Assembly: GCA_017163975.1 (NCBI GenBank)
Contig: JAFFSR010000220.1
Span: forward strand, 17,192,001-17,256,000
Source: Anastatus disparis
Lineage: Eukaryota; Arthropoda; Insecta; Hymenoptera; Eupelmidae
Direction of reading: 5' to 3'
DNA: 64,000 nt
Below, piece by piece: positions 37,492 to 52,282 of the stretch (position 1 is the first letter of the stretch; every line of letters begins with the position of its first letter). The position numbers and the translations under genes are program-made. Below the pieces are notes generated by a model. The model was given only the letters and a program-made list of their open reading frames with translations, did no database searches and was not told the origin of the DNA.

Positions 37492-39343
37492 TTAATGAAA
37501 ATTTTGACAATATCGAGAACGTGAATAGTATGTTCGCGAACGATTTCCTCGTCTAATCAATAAAACATTTAAATTTTTCTTGTGATATTCTAAATATTTA
37601 TGCAATTTTAAGTAAAATCGCCAAACTTCAGCACTATCTTGCCATTCTTTCTTTGAGATCCTTAAGGGAAGCGCTATGAAGGTCACGTGTCCAATACTTG
37701 AAAATATAGTATTCGCAAGTTCCAATAACTAAAAAAAAAAAAACAATTCAGATATTTGATGTGTTTGAAAAAAAAAATAAAAATGTTAATACTTACAAGC
37801 TTACTTCAGGCCCATTTTTCAAGGAGAAGTAGTCCTTCTCTAATTAAACATGCGGTGGCATCCATGTCTTCACCATGTTTAATTTTTAAAAATATATTTC
37901 GAATATGGATCTACAAAATTAAATTTTTCGTAGTATTAATAACAAAACGCTGCCAAGTGCTTTGGCGGAATGCTTTCTCATAGAGCTCTTTGAGTTTCAT
38001 TAATTTTTTTTATATTTATTTAAATGTGATTTTAATATTAAAAATTGTCTAACATTAATATTTACTCATATTGTACTTTATAAATTTCGAACATATATGC
38101 CAGCTGTTTGCTTTTTCATCATTTATAATTTTATTTTAAATCATCAAGTAATACAAAAAAATTTGTTCTATTGAAAAAATGATATAATGTAGTAATAAAA
38201 AGAATGATGACAACAAAATTTCTAATCTTTATAAAATGCAATCATATTTATATATAAATACAGTTTATATTTATGGCTCTATAAAAAAACTACTCTATGA
38301 ATACCAATTTTCAATAGCTTCCCGTCTAGTTATACAAAAACATAGATGGTATACAAAATTTGAAGCAAATCCATCGAGTGATTTTAGAGATCTAACTGTC
38401 AATTTTTAGAACAAATCTATCGAGTACTTTACGTAGAATAAAAAAAATAAGAAAAGAAGAATCGAAATTTTTTTTTAAATCTATAAAATTCTCTAAAATT
38501 GTAACCACGCTAAGAAAATTAGTTTTCAAAAGCTTATTTTTTTCAGACAATAGCGAATTAATTGTATAAAAATTTTGGAGAAAATTTATAGTATGGTTTA
38601 CGCAAAATAAAAAATAAATGAAAAATAAAATTTTTTTGAAAATTTTCAAAGTACTCTAAAATTAAAACTGCGCTGAGAAAATTAGTTTTCCAAAGCTTGT
38701 TTTCCTCAGACAGTAGCGAATATATTGCATACAAATTTTGGAGCAAATCTATCAAATGATTTTCGTAAAATAGAAAAAAATAAAAATTTTAAAAATGCTC
38801 TAAAATTAAAAGTGTGCTAAGAAAATTAGTTTACAAAATTTTTTATACTTTTGGCAGTCGAAATTAAGTTCCATTCAAATTTTCAAACAAATTCTTTGAG
38901 TAGTTTACGTAAAATACAAAAAAAAATGAAAAATCGAAATTTTCTAAAAATTCTTAAAATGATTCTAAAAAAACTACGCTAAGAAAACTAATTCTCAATA
39001 GCTTCCGCACCAGTTGATCGAAAAATTTAATTGTATGGAAAATTTGAAGTAAATCCATCGAATAGTTTTTAAGATTTTATTGGCTTAATAAATAGAAACA
39101 TTTTTTTTTTTAATTTCAAAATGCTCTAAAATTAAAACTAAGCTAAGAAAATCAGTTTTTAAAAATTTATTTTATCCGGGCAATCACAAATAATTTCCGT
39201 GCAAATTTTGAAGCAAATTCATCGAGTAGTAAACAAAAAACGAAAAATCGAAATGTTAGTCAAAAAACTAAATTCCATGCAAAATTAGAAGCAAATCCAT
39301 CGAGTAGTTTTCGAGATACAGTTTACTAACTGAAATCATACAT

Positions 39344-39414
<71 letters not shown>

Positions 39415-40510
39415 TACATTAATGAAAAAATTGAAAAAAATTTTTTTTATCGATACAATGCTTTTTCTATGAGAAAGCAATTGTAATAATAATAAAAATA
39501 ATTATAATGAATAAAACTTACCCGTGCATGTGTCTTTTTTGCTTCACTAATCTCTCTAGCAGTTAGATGGTTACACCTGTTGTATACTTCCAGATTTATG
39601 GGTCGCGGCGCGCATTCGGAGTCGTCGATGAAATTAGGATCACTTTCCATTCCTGAATCAATTCCACTACTATCCTCTTCTGTACTGGTATCATATATAT
39701 CTTCAGGCCTCTGCATCTGTACATATCTACGTGCACGATTTGTATAACGTTGCATCCTTCTAGATCTGCGTGCAGCTCTTTCAAGATTCCTTACTTGAGC
39801 TTGCTGGAAAAATTAAACAAATGTTCAAAAGAAATTAAATAAATATAAAAATCAAATAAAATATCAATAAGACAATAAATATGAAATTGAACAAAATGAA
39901 ATCAACATGAAAATAAATACAAAAATTAAATAGAATAAAATAAATATGAAACTAAACAACACATAAAAAAAAATTTTAACACACCTGTTCTGCAAGACGA
40001 AGATCCCTATATAATTCAGGCATTGACGGCAACTCTCTCGTAGGAGACTGTAAATAAAAAGAAAGTAATGATGTTACCAGTTTTGAATAATTATAATAAA
40101 AAAAATAATAATTTTAAAATACATACCCGATGTCTATCTTCTTCTTCCTCTCCAGAAGAATAAGAGTCACGGCGTCTACGGAACTCGACTCTTGCAAATT
40201 GACGGAATTCGCGCCTTTCTCGCACTCCTTGCTGCCGTCTATCTTCAGCTTCCTGCGCCCATTGTACAGCATTATCTTCGACCTCTAATCTTACCTGGTA
40301 CATATGTTCTGCTTCTCCCATAACTTCAACCTCTTCAGGATAGTCGGTAGTAGCTGATGCTACAGCATGTTCCTCCTCTAAACAGGCTGATTCGTTTTCG
40401 CGAACTATCCTAAGGTTGTCGAGAAAGTGATTTCTGTCCTCACGTTGATCCCAAACAGGTTCTTCTCGAAGCACTTCAATATGGTTATTTGGATTATTAT
40501 TATTATCCAT
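37492..40510 (-). CDS. Four-exon gene of unknown function (right-arm copy)
   Basis: Mirror copy of the left-arm gene. Predicted coding exons in order of translation are 40510-40127, 40047-39985, 39803-39522 and 37728-37492, with the same GT-AG sites and phase-0 introns. The predicted 321-aa product differs from the left copy at residue 71 (Tyr here, Phe there), the only exon difference I noticed. Retention of the full frame and splice sites in both copies means the duplication is recent, or the copies are kept alike by gene conversion, or both are selected. No known domain is recognised. The two genes point toward each other across the palindrome centre, so read-through transcripts would be complementary. 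Confidence 0.65.
37971..39479. mobile_element. Repeat element A in intron 3 (right arm)
   Basis: Mirror copy bounded by TGCTTTCTCATAG (37971-37983) and CTATGAGAAAGCA (39467-39479), with the same internal array and a CA run at about 39345-39410. Confidence 0.6.
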
Positions 40511-40570
40511 TTTTTTTCTTCTATTTAAAACCTTTTTTTCTTGTGAACAAGAAAAGTTGAAAAATTTTAG

Positions 40571-40606
40571 AACTGATAAACTATGGCACGTGTCAGAGTT
40601 TATATA
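40571..40606 (-). promoter_or_regulatory. Core promoter of the right-arm gene (TATA + Inr)
   Basis: On the minus strand TATATAAA occupies 40606-40599 and TCAGTT 40576-40571, giving a predicted start at 40574. It is identical in layout to the left-arm promoter. Confidence 0.75.
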
Positions 40607-40757
40607 CGAAAATTTAGGCTTTCCGATTTTCTTTTATTAAAAAAAAAACCTATGATTGGTGAAAAAAACTTCCCTCCAAAAATTAAACACCTCCCTTAGA
40701 GAAATTTCATCCATCCTCCGTTGGGCACAAACACGCCTAAAAATTTAATTTTTATGA

Positions 40758-41843
40758 CCCTTTCAATAAATAACTCTTTTCTGAAAAAAACTTTTGCTTG
40801 TGAAATTTCCGATCGCCTGCAAAAAGCTGTTTTTTCTTAAGGAAATTTACACACACACCTGGATCAAGAAAAATATTTTTTAAAAGAAAAAAGATTTTAT
40901 TTTTTGCAGTGGTGGGTCTCATATATCTTCTTCAAGCATTCATTGCTTTTTTTTGATACATAAAAAACAATACAACTGATCCTTCAATAAATAACTCTTT
41001 ATCTCAAAAAACTTTCGCAAGTCAAATCTTTGACCACCTGCAAAATACTTTTTTCTTAAGAAAACAGACATACACCTGTGAAAAAAGAAATATTTTCGAA
41101 AAAGCATTTTCCTTTTTTTAACAGAGTAAAGCCTCGTATATTTTCTTCTTCAAATAAGGATTCTCTATTTTAAAATAAGAGAAAAGGTAGTTGACCCTTT
41201 CAATAAATCTTTTTTCTCCAAAAAGATTTTATTTTACAAAAAGTAACTTAAGACAATATCTTAGAAGTTAAAAAAGAATACAAGTAACCCTTTCAATAAA
41301 TGTCTCTTCATCTTAAAAAACTTTCGCACGTGAAATCTTTGACCCCCTGCAAGATACTTTTTCTCAAGAAAGCCGACATGCACCTGTAAATATAAAAGAA
41401 ACATTTTCAAAACAGCATTTTCCTTTTTTAACAGAGTAAAGCCTCGTATATTTTCTTTTTCAAATAAGGATTCTCTATTTTAAAATAAGAAAAAAGGTAG
41501 TTGACCCTTTCAATAAATCTTTTTTCTCCAAAAAGATTTTATTTTACAAAAAGTAACTTAAGACAATATCTTAGAAGTTAAAAAAGAATACAAGTAACCC
41601 TTTCAATAAATGTCTCTTCATCTTAAAAAACTTTCGCATGTGAAATCTTTGACCCCCTGCAAGATACTTTTTCTCAAGAAAGCCGACATGCACCTGTGAA
41701 TATAAAAGAAACATTTTCAAAACAGCATTTTCCTTTTTTAACAGAGTAAAACCTCGTATATTTTCTTCAAATAAGGATTCTCTATTTTAAAACAAGAAAA
41801 GAAAAGGTAGCTGACCCTTTCAATGAATCTTTTTTTCTCAAAA
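40758..41843. repeat. 308-bp tandem repeat ladder, right arm
   Basis: Mirror copy of the left-arm ladder, with the two best-conserved units nearest the right terminus. It has the same order of near-identical and diverged units as the left arm. Confidence 0.85.
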
Positions 41844-42275
41844 AAAGAACAAAAAATAATCTTTCAAAAACAGTGACTTAAAAAATATAATAGAAGGCAA
41901 ATTTATAGCTTTGCTTATGTACTATATCCTAAAAAAAAGGCGCAATTCATTATTTTCATGCACCTGTGACTTAAAAAAGAACACACACAGTGTACTGCAT
42001 TTAGAGACAGGTCGCCCCTTTCTCTCTCTTCTAAAAGCAGGTAAATTTTCATGCAATGTCAAAGAAAACGCATAGTAGACCAGCACTGCGTAAAAGGTCT
42101 GCCCTTTCCCTCTCTTCTAAGAGTAGGTCAATTTTTCTGCGTCCCCAAAATAGAACATACAGTGGGCGGCGATCTATCCTTTCCTTAAAAATAAGAAGAG
42201 AGAAGGGCTAGCCCTTTCCTAAAAGAAAATACATTTTTTTAAGGAAGGGAAGACTTATACGTATTTTAAATAGAC

Positions 42276-42417
42276 CGGATTGTAACACACTTAGTGGAGG
42301 GAGACAAGTGTTTTATCCTTTTTCATTTTTTAAACAGGGGGGAGGAATTCACATGTATTTTAAACGACACGGATTCTAACACACTTGGGGGAGGAGAGGG
42401 GGTGTGCTACAATCCGG
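42276..42417. repeat. Subterminal motif repeated three times, right end
   Basis: Mirror copies of the three GTGTGTTACAATCCG-type motifs: CGGATTGTAACACAC and CGGATTCTAACACAC, then GTGTGCTACAATCCGG nearest the terminus. Confidence 0.7.
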
Positions 42418-42447
42418 GTGTGCCAGTATGCCTATAGCCTATCTACT

Positions 42448-42453
42448 ACTGTA
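42448..42453. repeat. Right 6-bp target-site duplication
   Basis: ACTGTA, an exact match to 26215-26220, adjoins the right terminus. Without the element and one copy, the host sequence would read AAAAAGG-ACTGTA-TTCTAAA. Confidence 0.9.
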
Positions 42454-45400
42454 TTCTAAAAAAATTTAACTTTTTATTATATTTTTCGCTATAATAATTA
42501 CAGTATTTGGTACAACGTATAATATACCGTTTTTTGAAAAATTTTATATAAAATTTTATATTGGAATATTAATTTATCAATATTGTATCAATGTAAAAAA
42601 AAATTTTACTTTAATGTTTTGTAATTAAAATTTATAAAAATGAAAAGGAATAAAAAGTTCTACTTTATCGGCGAAGTCTAAATTATATTAATAATTGCAA
42701 TGAAAACAATAAATTATAGAAACCAAATACCTCAGTTTGTAATATAACCCATAAAAATACACAGCTAATTTTTAAAGCAGATTTATTAATTAGTCTCGGA
42801 GAATTTGAAATCTTTGAAAAAGATAACATTTTTCAATTCTCAATATATCCATGTTTGTAAAATGTTATTCTCTCAAATTCTATTATTATTTTTGAACTGT
42901 AATCATTAATATGATTGCTTATTATTCGATGAGGTAGGATCCTGCTACACAATAACATCTCCTTGAGAAAATAAAAAAAGTAATTATTTGAAACAAAAAT
43001 AACCATAAAGTTAACTTTTAAAACTTTTCCAAAAATTAATTCCAAATAATATAATCTTGCGCTACAAGAATATTTAATTGTGTCGAGGCAGAAAAATCGA
43101 TATATTAAAAAAGTTTCTCGTATAACAACGTACATCAGTGCTGGTAGCTTAAAGACTTTTGTAATGAAGCAGTTATGGTTTGGTTATGCATTTTAAAGAG
43201 CACGGAGCTTTAGATGTACTGGTGTCCTGCAAAATAAAAAAAAAAAGAACCTTTGTGATTATAAAACTTTTCGATTTATTATGTGCATAACTAGGTGCAA
43301 GTTTTAAAGTCTCGAGGAAACAAAGTTGCTTATAGAGTGGTCAGGAGAGAGAGAGAGAGTGAGAAAAAATAAAGTTTCTTAAAGTACATAGTCTTACATT
43401 TACATTTTAGTTGCATGTTTGCTCTTTCGACTCGAAAACAAAACTTAATATCCTTTCCAGGATAAAGTAATGCTTAAAAGGTGGTTAAATTGTACATGAT
43501 TGAAGCATTAAATACTTCTATGTATAAATTATCCAAGGATGTCAATTAAAATAATTCAATCTAATTTCTATTCAATTTATTAGCTTCTTTATAAAAGATG
43601 CAAAATTATTTGTATTATATAAGACAAAATATAGCATGAAATATTTATTTCATCGAACAGTTCAGATCAAAGAACAATATAAATTTCTTTTTATGATTTA
43701 AACTCTGTTTGATGAAATATATAAATTTCTATTTGGTAATTTTGTATTCTCGAATAATAACGATTATTGAATATCGTTAAATAATTTCAATTTTCCGTCT
43801 ATATTGTGGAACACAGAATTATCAAATAGAATCATAAATATTGTATCATACAGCTTAGGTCACAGGATGAAAATTAAAATTTCAATGAATTTGAAATAGG
43901 ATTGAAAGTACTTTTGTCAATATTTTTAATTTTATCACACACAAAAGTAAATAACAATAAAATTTTTAAAAAAGTCAATTCTACTAGCTTAACGTAATTT
44001 TTGTTTCAGCAATTTTTCTTATATTTACAGTATATAATTTTGCAATCGAATTTACTCCAATATCATCAATAAAAACTTCGAGATTGGAAAAAAAGAGCGA
44101 TCCAAAGTAATATAGTTATAAATCAGCATTTATTAAGAACATTTAATAAATGAAAGTGTCAGTTAGCGCTAAAAAATTCTTAAATCAGCGCATTGAAAGA
44201 ATGAAAAGTAAAAAGAAAAAAGGGGTGTATAGATAAGAGAAAGAAAAAGATTCCCTTATAGTTGTCGTCAGTGTGACTTGTACCACATAATTCATTCGGT
44301 TTTTCTTTCATCGATTCTTACAATTCCTTTCCTCTTTTTACTTTATTTTTCCATCTTCTTTCTCTTCTTCGTCTTTTTGTATTCCTTCCTCCTTTTTATT
44401 TTCTTTATTTCACATAAAGCTTTTGTCTAAAGTAACGTAAAGGAATCTTCCTCTCAATGACCTGCTTCCGGTTTTGCGTGTAGCTGTATGTATATAGCTT
44501 TGAGATATAAATGCATTAAAATCTAAAAGTCGTACGTCTTATGCTTTTCTCGTATTCGTTGTTGTATGTATAACAACTCTTGGCTTCCGTGTAAATCTTT
44601 TATTTCGTTTCTTCCTCATTTTCTTGATGTATATACGCTTTTTTTTCTTTATTCTTTTGTAGTTTTATTCTGTATATTACTCAGCATTACATTTCTTTCT
44701 TCTTTTGTTCAATTAATTTTTACTAATGTATTGAATTCTATTTTGCTTGACAAATTTAAATGGCAGTGTTACAATGTAACTTTTTGAATAAATGAAAATG
44801 TGCAATTTTAAGAAATAAATTTTATATGATTTAACGTTGCTTTATTTTCGCTTTCTTATGATACATGAAAAATGGTTTAATTACTTTTCCTTTTTTATCG
44901 ATATTTTCATCAAAAGAAAATAAATATTTCTTTACTATAACGGTGTTTGGTAAGAAAAATTTTTTCAACTTATTCTTTATTAGAAAATCATTAAAATAAT
45001 TGTTGTTTTGAAAAATACGTGAAAGATTACTTTCGAAAACTGATAGCAATGAAAATTGATACTTTTTCGAGAAAAAAATTTAGATTTAAAAAGAAAGAAA
45101 TTTATTTACGCTACAGTAAGTTATCGTTAAATAAGAATAAGTTTTTAATTAGAGTTAATTAATACTCCAAATTAAGATTTGTTTTTATGAAGTAACTCTA
45201 GTAAAATGAAAAATTGATCTTTCTAAGATATATTACTTTTTTCATAATAAAAAATGATTTTCAGTTTTATAAGATTTTAAGAGTACGATCAGTTAATACA
45301 TGGATTATTTTACAAACGTAACTTACATTTATTCAATACGTAAAAATTTCAAGAAAAATGCCATCTCTATAAAGAAAATTTAAATTTCAAAAACGCATAA

Positions 45401-48400
45401 TTGATATTATTCAAATCGTATATAAATATCCTTTGAGAAATATCAATTTATTTACCATAATTTATTGAAATTAATTTTCCCTTACGATTTTATTTACCTT
45501 AGTCTTCCTCCTTGAAAATCTGTTTGAAGTGGCAAGAGGCATTTCTTCTACTCGAATCTTTTCAAGTCATTTTATAGATTCTCCGGCAAATATATATATC
45601 CCGTATATAAGTAGAGCCCTTCAGATAAAAGTAACTGCGACGCTCTGCTCTCTCGGAAATTGTAATTTATGAATTTTAATCCAGCTGAGAAAACGCGTTA
45701 GTTCGGAAGCTGCGCTGAAAAATAAGAGAGAAAGAGAAAAAGATAGCATAAGTATCGGGGAGGAAAAAATTTTAATTTATAATTCTTTGCAAGCATTGCA
45801 AAATTGGAAAATTGTGAAAAATTTTCAGATATTCTTTGTTAATGAAATCTTTATTGTGAATAATTCTTTTTTACTTTTATCAGATAAACAATAACTTACT
45901 TATTTAAAAAAAATATTTTATTTACATAAAATAATATTTTGACCACTTTGATATCAAGATAAATTTTTATTTATATTTTAAATTTAAATTTCAAATATTT
46001 AATCGTGAGGTAGAATTTCTTTGATTGTTTATGTGTTTTCATTTGTTACTGCCAATTATGCTAAACAGTCAATAACCAAAAGTATATTTTGCTTCCGTAA
46101 ATTTGTATTTTAAATTATGAAACTTATCCCGCGTAAAAGCTTATTAAACTTTTGCATATTTCTCTCCCCCATGAAGTCGTTAAATTTAAAATTTCAAAAT
46201 ACATTTGCAACTCATAAAAACTTTTTAGCTAATTGTGTTTCCATCGTTTTCTCTCTCAACAAGCTTTTACCCGACCATTTTTCACATAACATTAACTTTA
46301 AAAATAAAATTTAGCCCTTTATTTTTCAGCTGACAAAACGCAATAAAAAGAATCCATGTCTGAATGTCTTTTAAAAACCATCAAACACGAACAAACAGAA
46401 AAAATATATTAAAAGGAGTCTTCTTAGTGTCTTTCCAATTACATTTGCAAAGGCTCAAAAAGACGACGATGAATATTCTTTTTTTTTTACAACGTGACAA
46501 GAAAACGATTGCGGAAACTTTTGCAATGACAAAAGAGATAAAGCTGTGCTCTGCTCCTTTGTCTTCGCTATGACCTTTTCTTCTCTTTTAGCCACATACA
46601 CACACAAGCCTTTATTAGTCATGCATTTACTTTTTGGACTTTCCTTTTCTCTTTTTTTTTTCTCTCTTTTTGAATAGCTACTCTTTACGTTATATTTACA
46701 TCGTGGTAAGTTTGATGGCAGAAGCTGAAATGAGTATTTTCTTTTTTTTTTTAAAAAGGTACACCTGAGCTTATGCACGAGTGCACTTTAAAGTTACGGT
46801 TGTATGGAAGAACTTTTAGTCTATAGTTTATGAGATAAAAGACGAGTATATTGACAAAAAAAGGAACTTTTGAGGATTTACTTTGTATGTATTTTTCTTT
46901 TTTTTTTCTCAATTTTTGTTGCTTTGTGAATTGTTCATATTTTTATGTTGTACTTTTTTATGTATGCAGTACTTAGAAGGATGGTTTTGTGTTTGATCAT
47001 AGTTTTAATATTTTTTAAAGTAATGATTTTATGATCATGATAAAGGAGTATTGTGTTCGAATAAAAATAGACTCATTGAATCAATAAATTAAAATTAATA
47101 ATTTTAAAAAACATTAAGATAATCATAATTGTTCAAGTTGTAAAACAAGTTTTATTTATAAACAAGTAAAATCTATAATAACTTTAAAAATAAAATATCC
47201 CTTCCTTAAATTAAAAAGAAAAATTCAAATTTCAATAAATTAGTCTTAAAATAAATCACAATATTCCAAATTAATGACGCTAATACGTTTTTTTTTTTTT
47301 ATTTTTCGAAAAGTACATTCAGCATTATGCATACAATAAATTATAATATAAATGAGGAAAAATTGAATAAACTAGTATATAACTTGCGCTTACCGGAGAA
47401 GCAATAAATCATTAAAAAGTCCATTCTTTCAAAGACATTCATAAACCGTGCCAATACCTTTAACGCGATTTTCATGTTCAAAGGAGAAAAGAGAATTGGA
47501 AGAATAAAGTAAAGAGAGAAATAGAAGTGAAAGCCGCAATGGTGTTAGGAGATGTATATAGAAAATCTACCATTTTCTCTTAAACCCCATCTTTATCTCT
47601 TATATACAAGTTAAATCTCTTGAAGTTAGGATTACTTTACTTACTTTAAATTAAATGCATTTGCAAAATTGTAGGACTGTAATTGCTATTTTGAAATATT
47701 TTCTTTATATACTCTATTATGGATTTAGAGGTTTATCAAGGATTTATCGGATGCTAATAAATAATTTTTAAGTTAGATTTTATTACTTATTAAATTGATT
47801 ATGTGTCCATATGGTAATTAAAGTTTTATTGGTTAATCCGTTTAAATTCAAAATATGAATCTTTGACTTAAGGTAACTTTGGAGATTAAGTTAGGTTTTA
47901 TTTTTAATTTTACAAAATACACTTTTAATTTGTGATATTTTTCAGATTTTTTAATTTCTCACCATTTGTCAAAATTTGTATAATGGAGAAAAACTTTAAA
48001 ATCCAAAAAAATTTATAAACCAGAAGCGCGATAATAACTATTTAATTGTTAAACAACTTTTCGTTAATATAAAACAATAATATTAAAAAAAAAATTTAAT
48101 TAAAAAAACCATACTACATAGATACTTCCAACCAGAATTTCATAAAAATTAAACATTCATATATTACTCTAATAATAAAAAAAAAACAAAGATTTTTTCC
48201 ATAAACAAGCATCATTTGTACTCCCAACTGTAATAAAGAAGAAGAGCATCAAAAGTTTAACCATTTACTATTCTCCGGAAATGCAGTAACGACTTTTGAT
48301 GTCCATCTCGTAAAAGTTCACTTTCTGTACAGAGGCGTATCTTCTTCTTTCCTTTTTCAAAGCCATTGCAGGCAATTCCCTGTAGAACGTGTACATACGT

Positions 48401-51400
48401 ATACCTTACCTTACAGTATTCTTTTTACCTTTTTTTGTTGCAAACGCGTGTTATATGCATGGGTTATAATTTACGCTTTGACTTGAAAACGCAGGCACGT
48501 GGGCGGCACGAGCCACTACACGCATTGGCCATATAACGTTATACGCAAGTAAAAAAAAGCCTTGGGTTAAGACGATAAGGAATATATGAAGGATCGTCAT
48601 TTCTCATTTTATTTTTTTGTTTTTTTTTACGATGGCTTTTTTGTAAATTTAAACTTTTTGTACAGTAGCTTATTTGTGGCTTGGTAACATTTATCAAAAC
48701 TTTTTTTTAATTATTTGTACGTATGGTGTCGTAGAGTAATTACGTTAATGCCACTTACTTTGATTTGTTTTGATGTCTCAGTTTAATTGCTATTACTTAA
48801 TTTACGGACATGTAAAGTACGTTTATATGTGATTCTTTTTTTTTTATTCTGATACTTATATACATGTTATCGTGATTTATTAGGATTGGTGTTTTAATGA
48901 ACGATTAACGTTCCTCGAGTATTTTTAGAAATTTATTAAATACGATAGTTGTTTTTTCAAGAGGTCAATAAATATTTTATATTGAAAAGTGGATAATTTT
49001 TGCAGTGCAATTATTTATGTTTGCGGAATTCAGTGCGAAACGCGTGAGACGTTAATGAAAGATAATTTATAAAAAATTATTTAATTACATGTCTTGCAAG
49101 AATGATGTATTTATAATTAGAATCTTATAACAAGTTATTAACAAATAATTATTTTGTAAAGTAAAAATCATTTTATTACAAAGTGAGAACTTTTAAACAT
49201 ATCAACAAATCTAGTGTGAATTGATGTGATTAGAATTTTTATATTCAAAATTCAAAATCCTTTGATATTGATCTAATAACATTTTTTAATAACTATAATC
49301 GTTATATCAACAATATGGAATTCCAAGTAAAAAACTAATTTTTTAACTTCTTTGTTGTATTAAGATAAGCAAACTTCATGATTACAAGTTTTAAAGAATA
49401 AAAAGAAGATAATTTGAATTGACAAATTTACGCAAGATCCAAGTATACAAGATACTTAAGGCCAGAAATAAAGTTTCAAGTATTCTTATAACCATTAAGA
49501 TTTCAATGCACGCAAACGTTTTACTTATTTTAGTATACATAGCATCAGACCTCGAGAGAGAAAGATCGAACAGCAGCGATGCAACTCTTTTTTCCTTTCT
49601 GATAAATTCTTCGTTCTTATCGTTCAAGTTGTCTACTCTGTTTTCCGTTTCTTTGTCCTTCTAGTTAAGATGTAAAGTGACAATTTTATTTTTATCCAAT
49701 GAATATCATTGAATTTGTTTTTTAATAGTAAATGCTAATATTGGTGATTATAAATGTTTTGATTACTTTTTTTTTAATTTTTGATCATCTATACGTTTTT
49801 TATAAAGTTTTTATTTTTCTTGAATCTGTAAAAACCTTGTATGAAGTTAAAATTATGAACTTAATCTTAACTAATTAAATATTTGTATTTTATTAATAAT
49901 ATTTTCTAAACTACAAGAATTTTTAAAAATTACTTAACAAATTTTAATAAAAATTCATAAATTTTTAACTTATTGAAGTAAAATAATTAAACAATCATTG
50001 ATCAAACAATAATCAACAATGAAATACAAAGATATTTTAAAATTCTCTTGTAAGCATACCCCCAATATATTGTAACTTTAACCACACGCATACCAACTTG
50101 AAAATTCGACATTGTAGCATCCCTCTAACACCACACCTAAAGTATCTCTCTCTCTCAGTGCTGCCAATGCCACGTGTCCCTTTACAACTTGCTTGAATAT
50201 TGCAACAGTAATGCCTGGAGGGTTTACCGATATATACACACATAGAAACACATATACTTGTTTTATACCAGTTATATATAGCGTACATAGCTAAAGCATC
50301 GGCGGACACGTTTCATGAAGTCTCTTGAGGCTGGAGTAACTTACCCGCGTCAAACTTGGCTACAAACTTCACTTTTAAGGTACTCGCTAAAAAATTAAAG
50401 TAGTCGCTCAAAAAAAAAAGAAGAAAAATATAGGGAGTAAGTTGAGCTACATTGAGTTTTACTTTGTAAAGGAAAAAGTTGGGTGCCATGGTATGTTAGA
50501 GAAAAGTATATATATATGAGGTTATTAAATACTTAATACTTATTTAGTAATGTGTCGTTTTTTGTTTTGTTTCCCTTTTTCTTTAAGGTTGACTTTTTAC
50601 TTTTATTTTATTGAGTTGAAAGCTTTTTATCGTTCTATCTCTACGTTAAATGAGAATGCAATCCTCCATCATTATTAATGGAAATGTGATAGTTGAGTTA
50701 TGAATGAAGTATGTGATTTAAAATAAATTAATGAAGATTAGAATTGACATCAGAATATTTGATAAATAAAAGATTTCTGAAATTCAATCAATAAATCAAT
50801 GGTTGGGCATCAGAAGATTCTATATTTGCAATGATTGTCTGAAATATTAATTATTGTTAGATTAATGATAACCATAGAAATTAGTTTTTCCTAATTGTAT
50901 TTCCACAGTAAAAATAAAACTACTTTAATTATTGATTAATAAAAAAAAAAAAGAATGCTTAAAACCTTCAGACGCTATACATCCTCTAGTTTTGCATACG
51001 CATATAGGTGATCGCGTTTAGCAATTAGAGCGACCATTTTACCCTCCCTTCATCTCATTAATGGAGCCATCGATCGTTGCCGTTTAAATAATGCCGAGCA
51101 ATTAAAGAGACGATTACGAAACCTTTAGGATGTTTGGTCGCGACGCTGAAAATTCTCTCGATTCTAACTTTAATTACGTCGTCATACATACATGTATACG
51201 TAAGCCTCAATTTTTCTTTTCTTCCCTTTTTTTTCTTTTATACCAAGATTTTTTTATTCCGAACGGTTCTATTATTTCACGGGTCTCATATTAAAATTCA
51301 GCAAAATTAAAGAATAAAGATTTTCACATTTTAAATTTTCATTCAGCTGTGTCGAATATCGTATTTTTTATAAAAGGGTTTGCTCGTAAATAAATAAATA

Positions 51401-52282
51401 TTCAAAATCCTTTGAAAGAATAAAGAACGTATAAGGAAAATTTCAAAATTCATAGGAACTAATCTAATATGCAAGTTGAACATTTTTATTTATTCTTTTA
51501 TTATTATTGATTACTTTATTGGAATATTCAATTGTGCAATAGTAACAACAATAATAATCACTCTACGATTGTATAAACATCAGTACACGCAATGACATGT
51601 AATGATTACGTATGCCCATATTTTTGTTGCATAATAATCAGACTCAATGTACTACATGCACACGAAGGTGCATATATAAACATTTTTATTTTATGAACTC
51701 AAAGTTGTGTATACTTTAGTCTCACCAACGCTAAAAGACATAAAATCTATGAACACAAAAGTTCCGTACGTAATTTGTTTTATACACTTGAGCTATTATA
51801 TCAGTTTATATACATGTATATAAAAACTTATTTTTCCATAAGTACAATCGTGGGTGGTGAAAATAAGTGCTTATAATGGAATATGGGAACGAGACGTAGG
51901 TCGTTGTGCTCAACTGAAATTTGCTCATTGTTTCGTAATTTAAGAAAAAGAGAGAAGAAAGGCGATAGAAATGAAGGTATAAAAAATAATAAAGGAGACA
52001 TATTAAAGAGTTAGGAAGTTGAGAGGTCAAATAGAGGTGAAAATTGCGCAGACTTTTTTGATGGCACAAAGCTAGAAATGGCACGAGTTTAAGCGAAAAA
52101 AAGATGAAATTGAATGAGAAATAGAAAGATAAAAAAAGAAGCAAAGACAAAAGAGTAAGGGAAAGAAAATGACAAAGGAAATAAACTAAACTTTAAAGTA
52201 GGAAAAAAATAGTATTGAATGGAACTGTATTGAAGTAATATGAGCAAATAAATGGTGATATAAACCTAAAATATGATTTTTT
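42454..52282. other. AT-rich non-coding flank right of the palindrome
   Basis: No gene is recognised. More complex patches occur at about 43140-43470, 44200-44560, 45520-45760, 46360-46810, 48240-48600, 49400-49680, 50040-50500 and 50980-51250. The last contains repeated CAATTA/TTAAT words and CpGs in an otherwise A/T-rich setting and is the most enhancer-like. A 42-nt exon-like segment lies at 50345-50386 on the minus strand. Confidence 0.55.

Noticed and set aside
50037..50309. 90-codon minus-strand frame
   Set aside because: Low support: a single open frame in a mixed-composition patch, with no coding-like pattern or recognisable motif.
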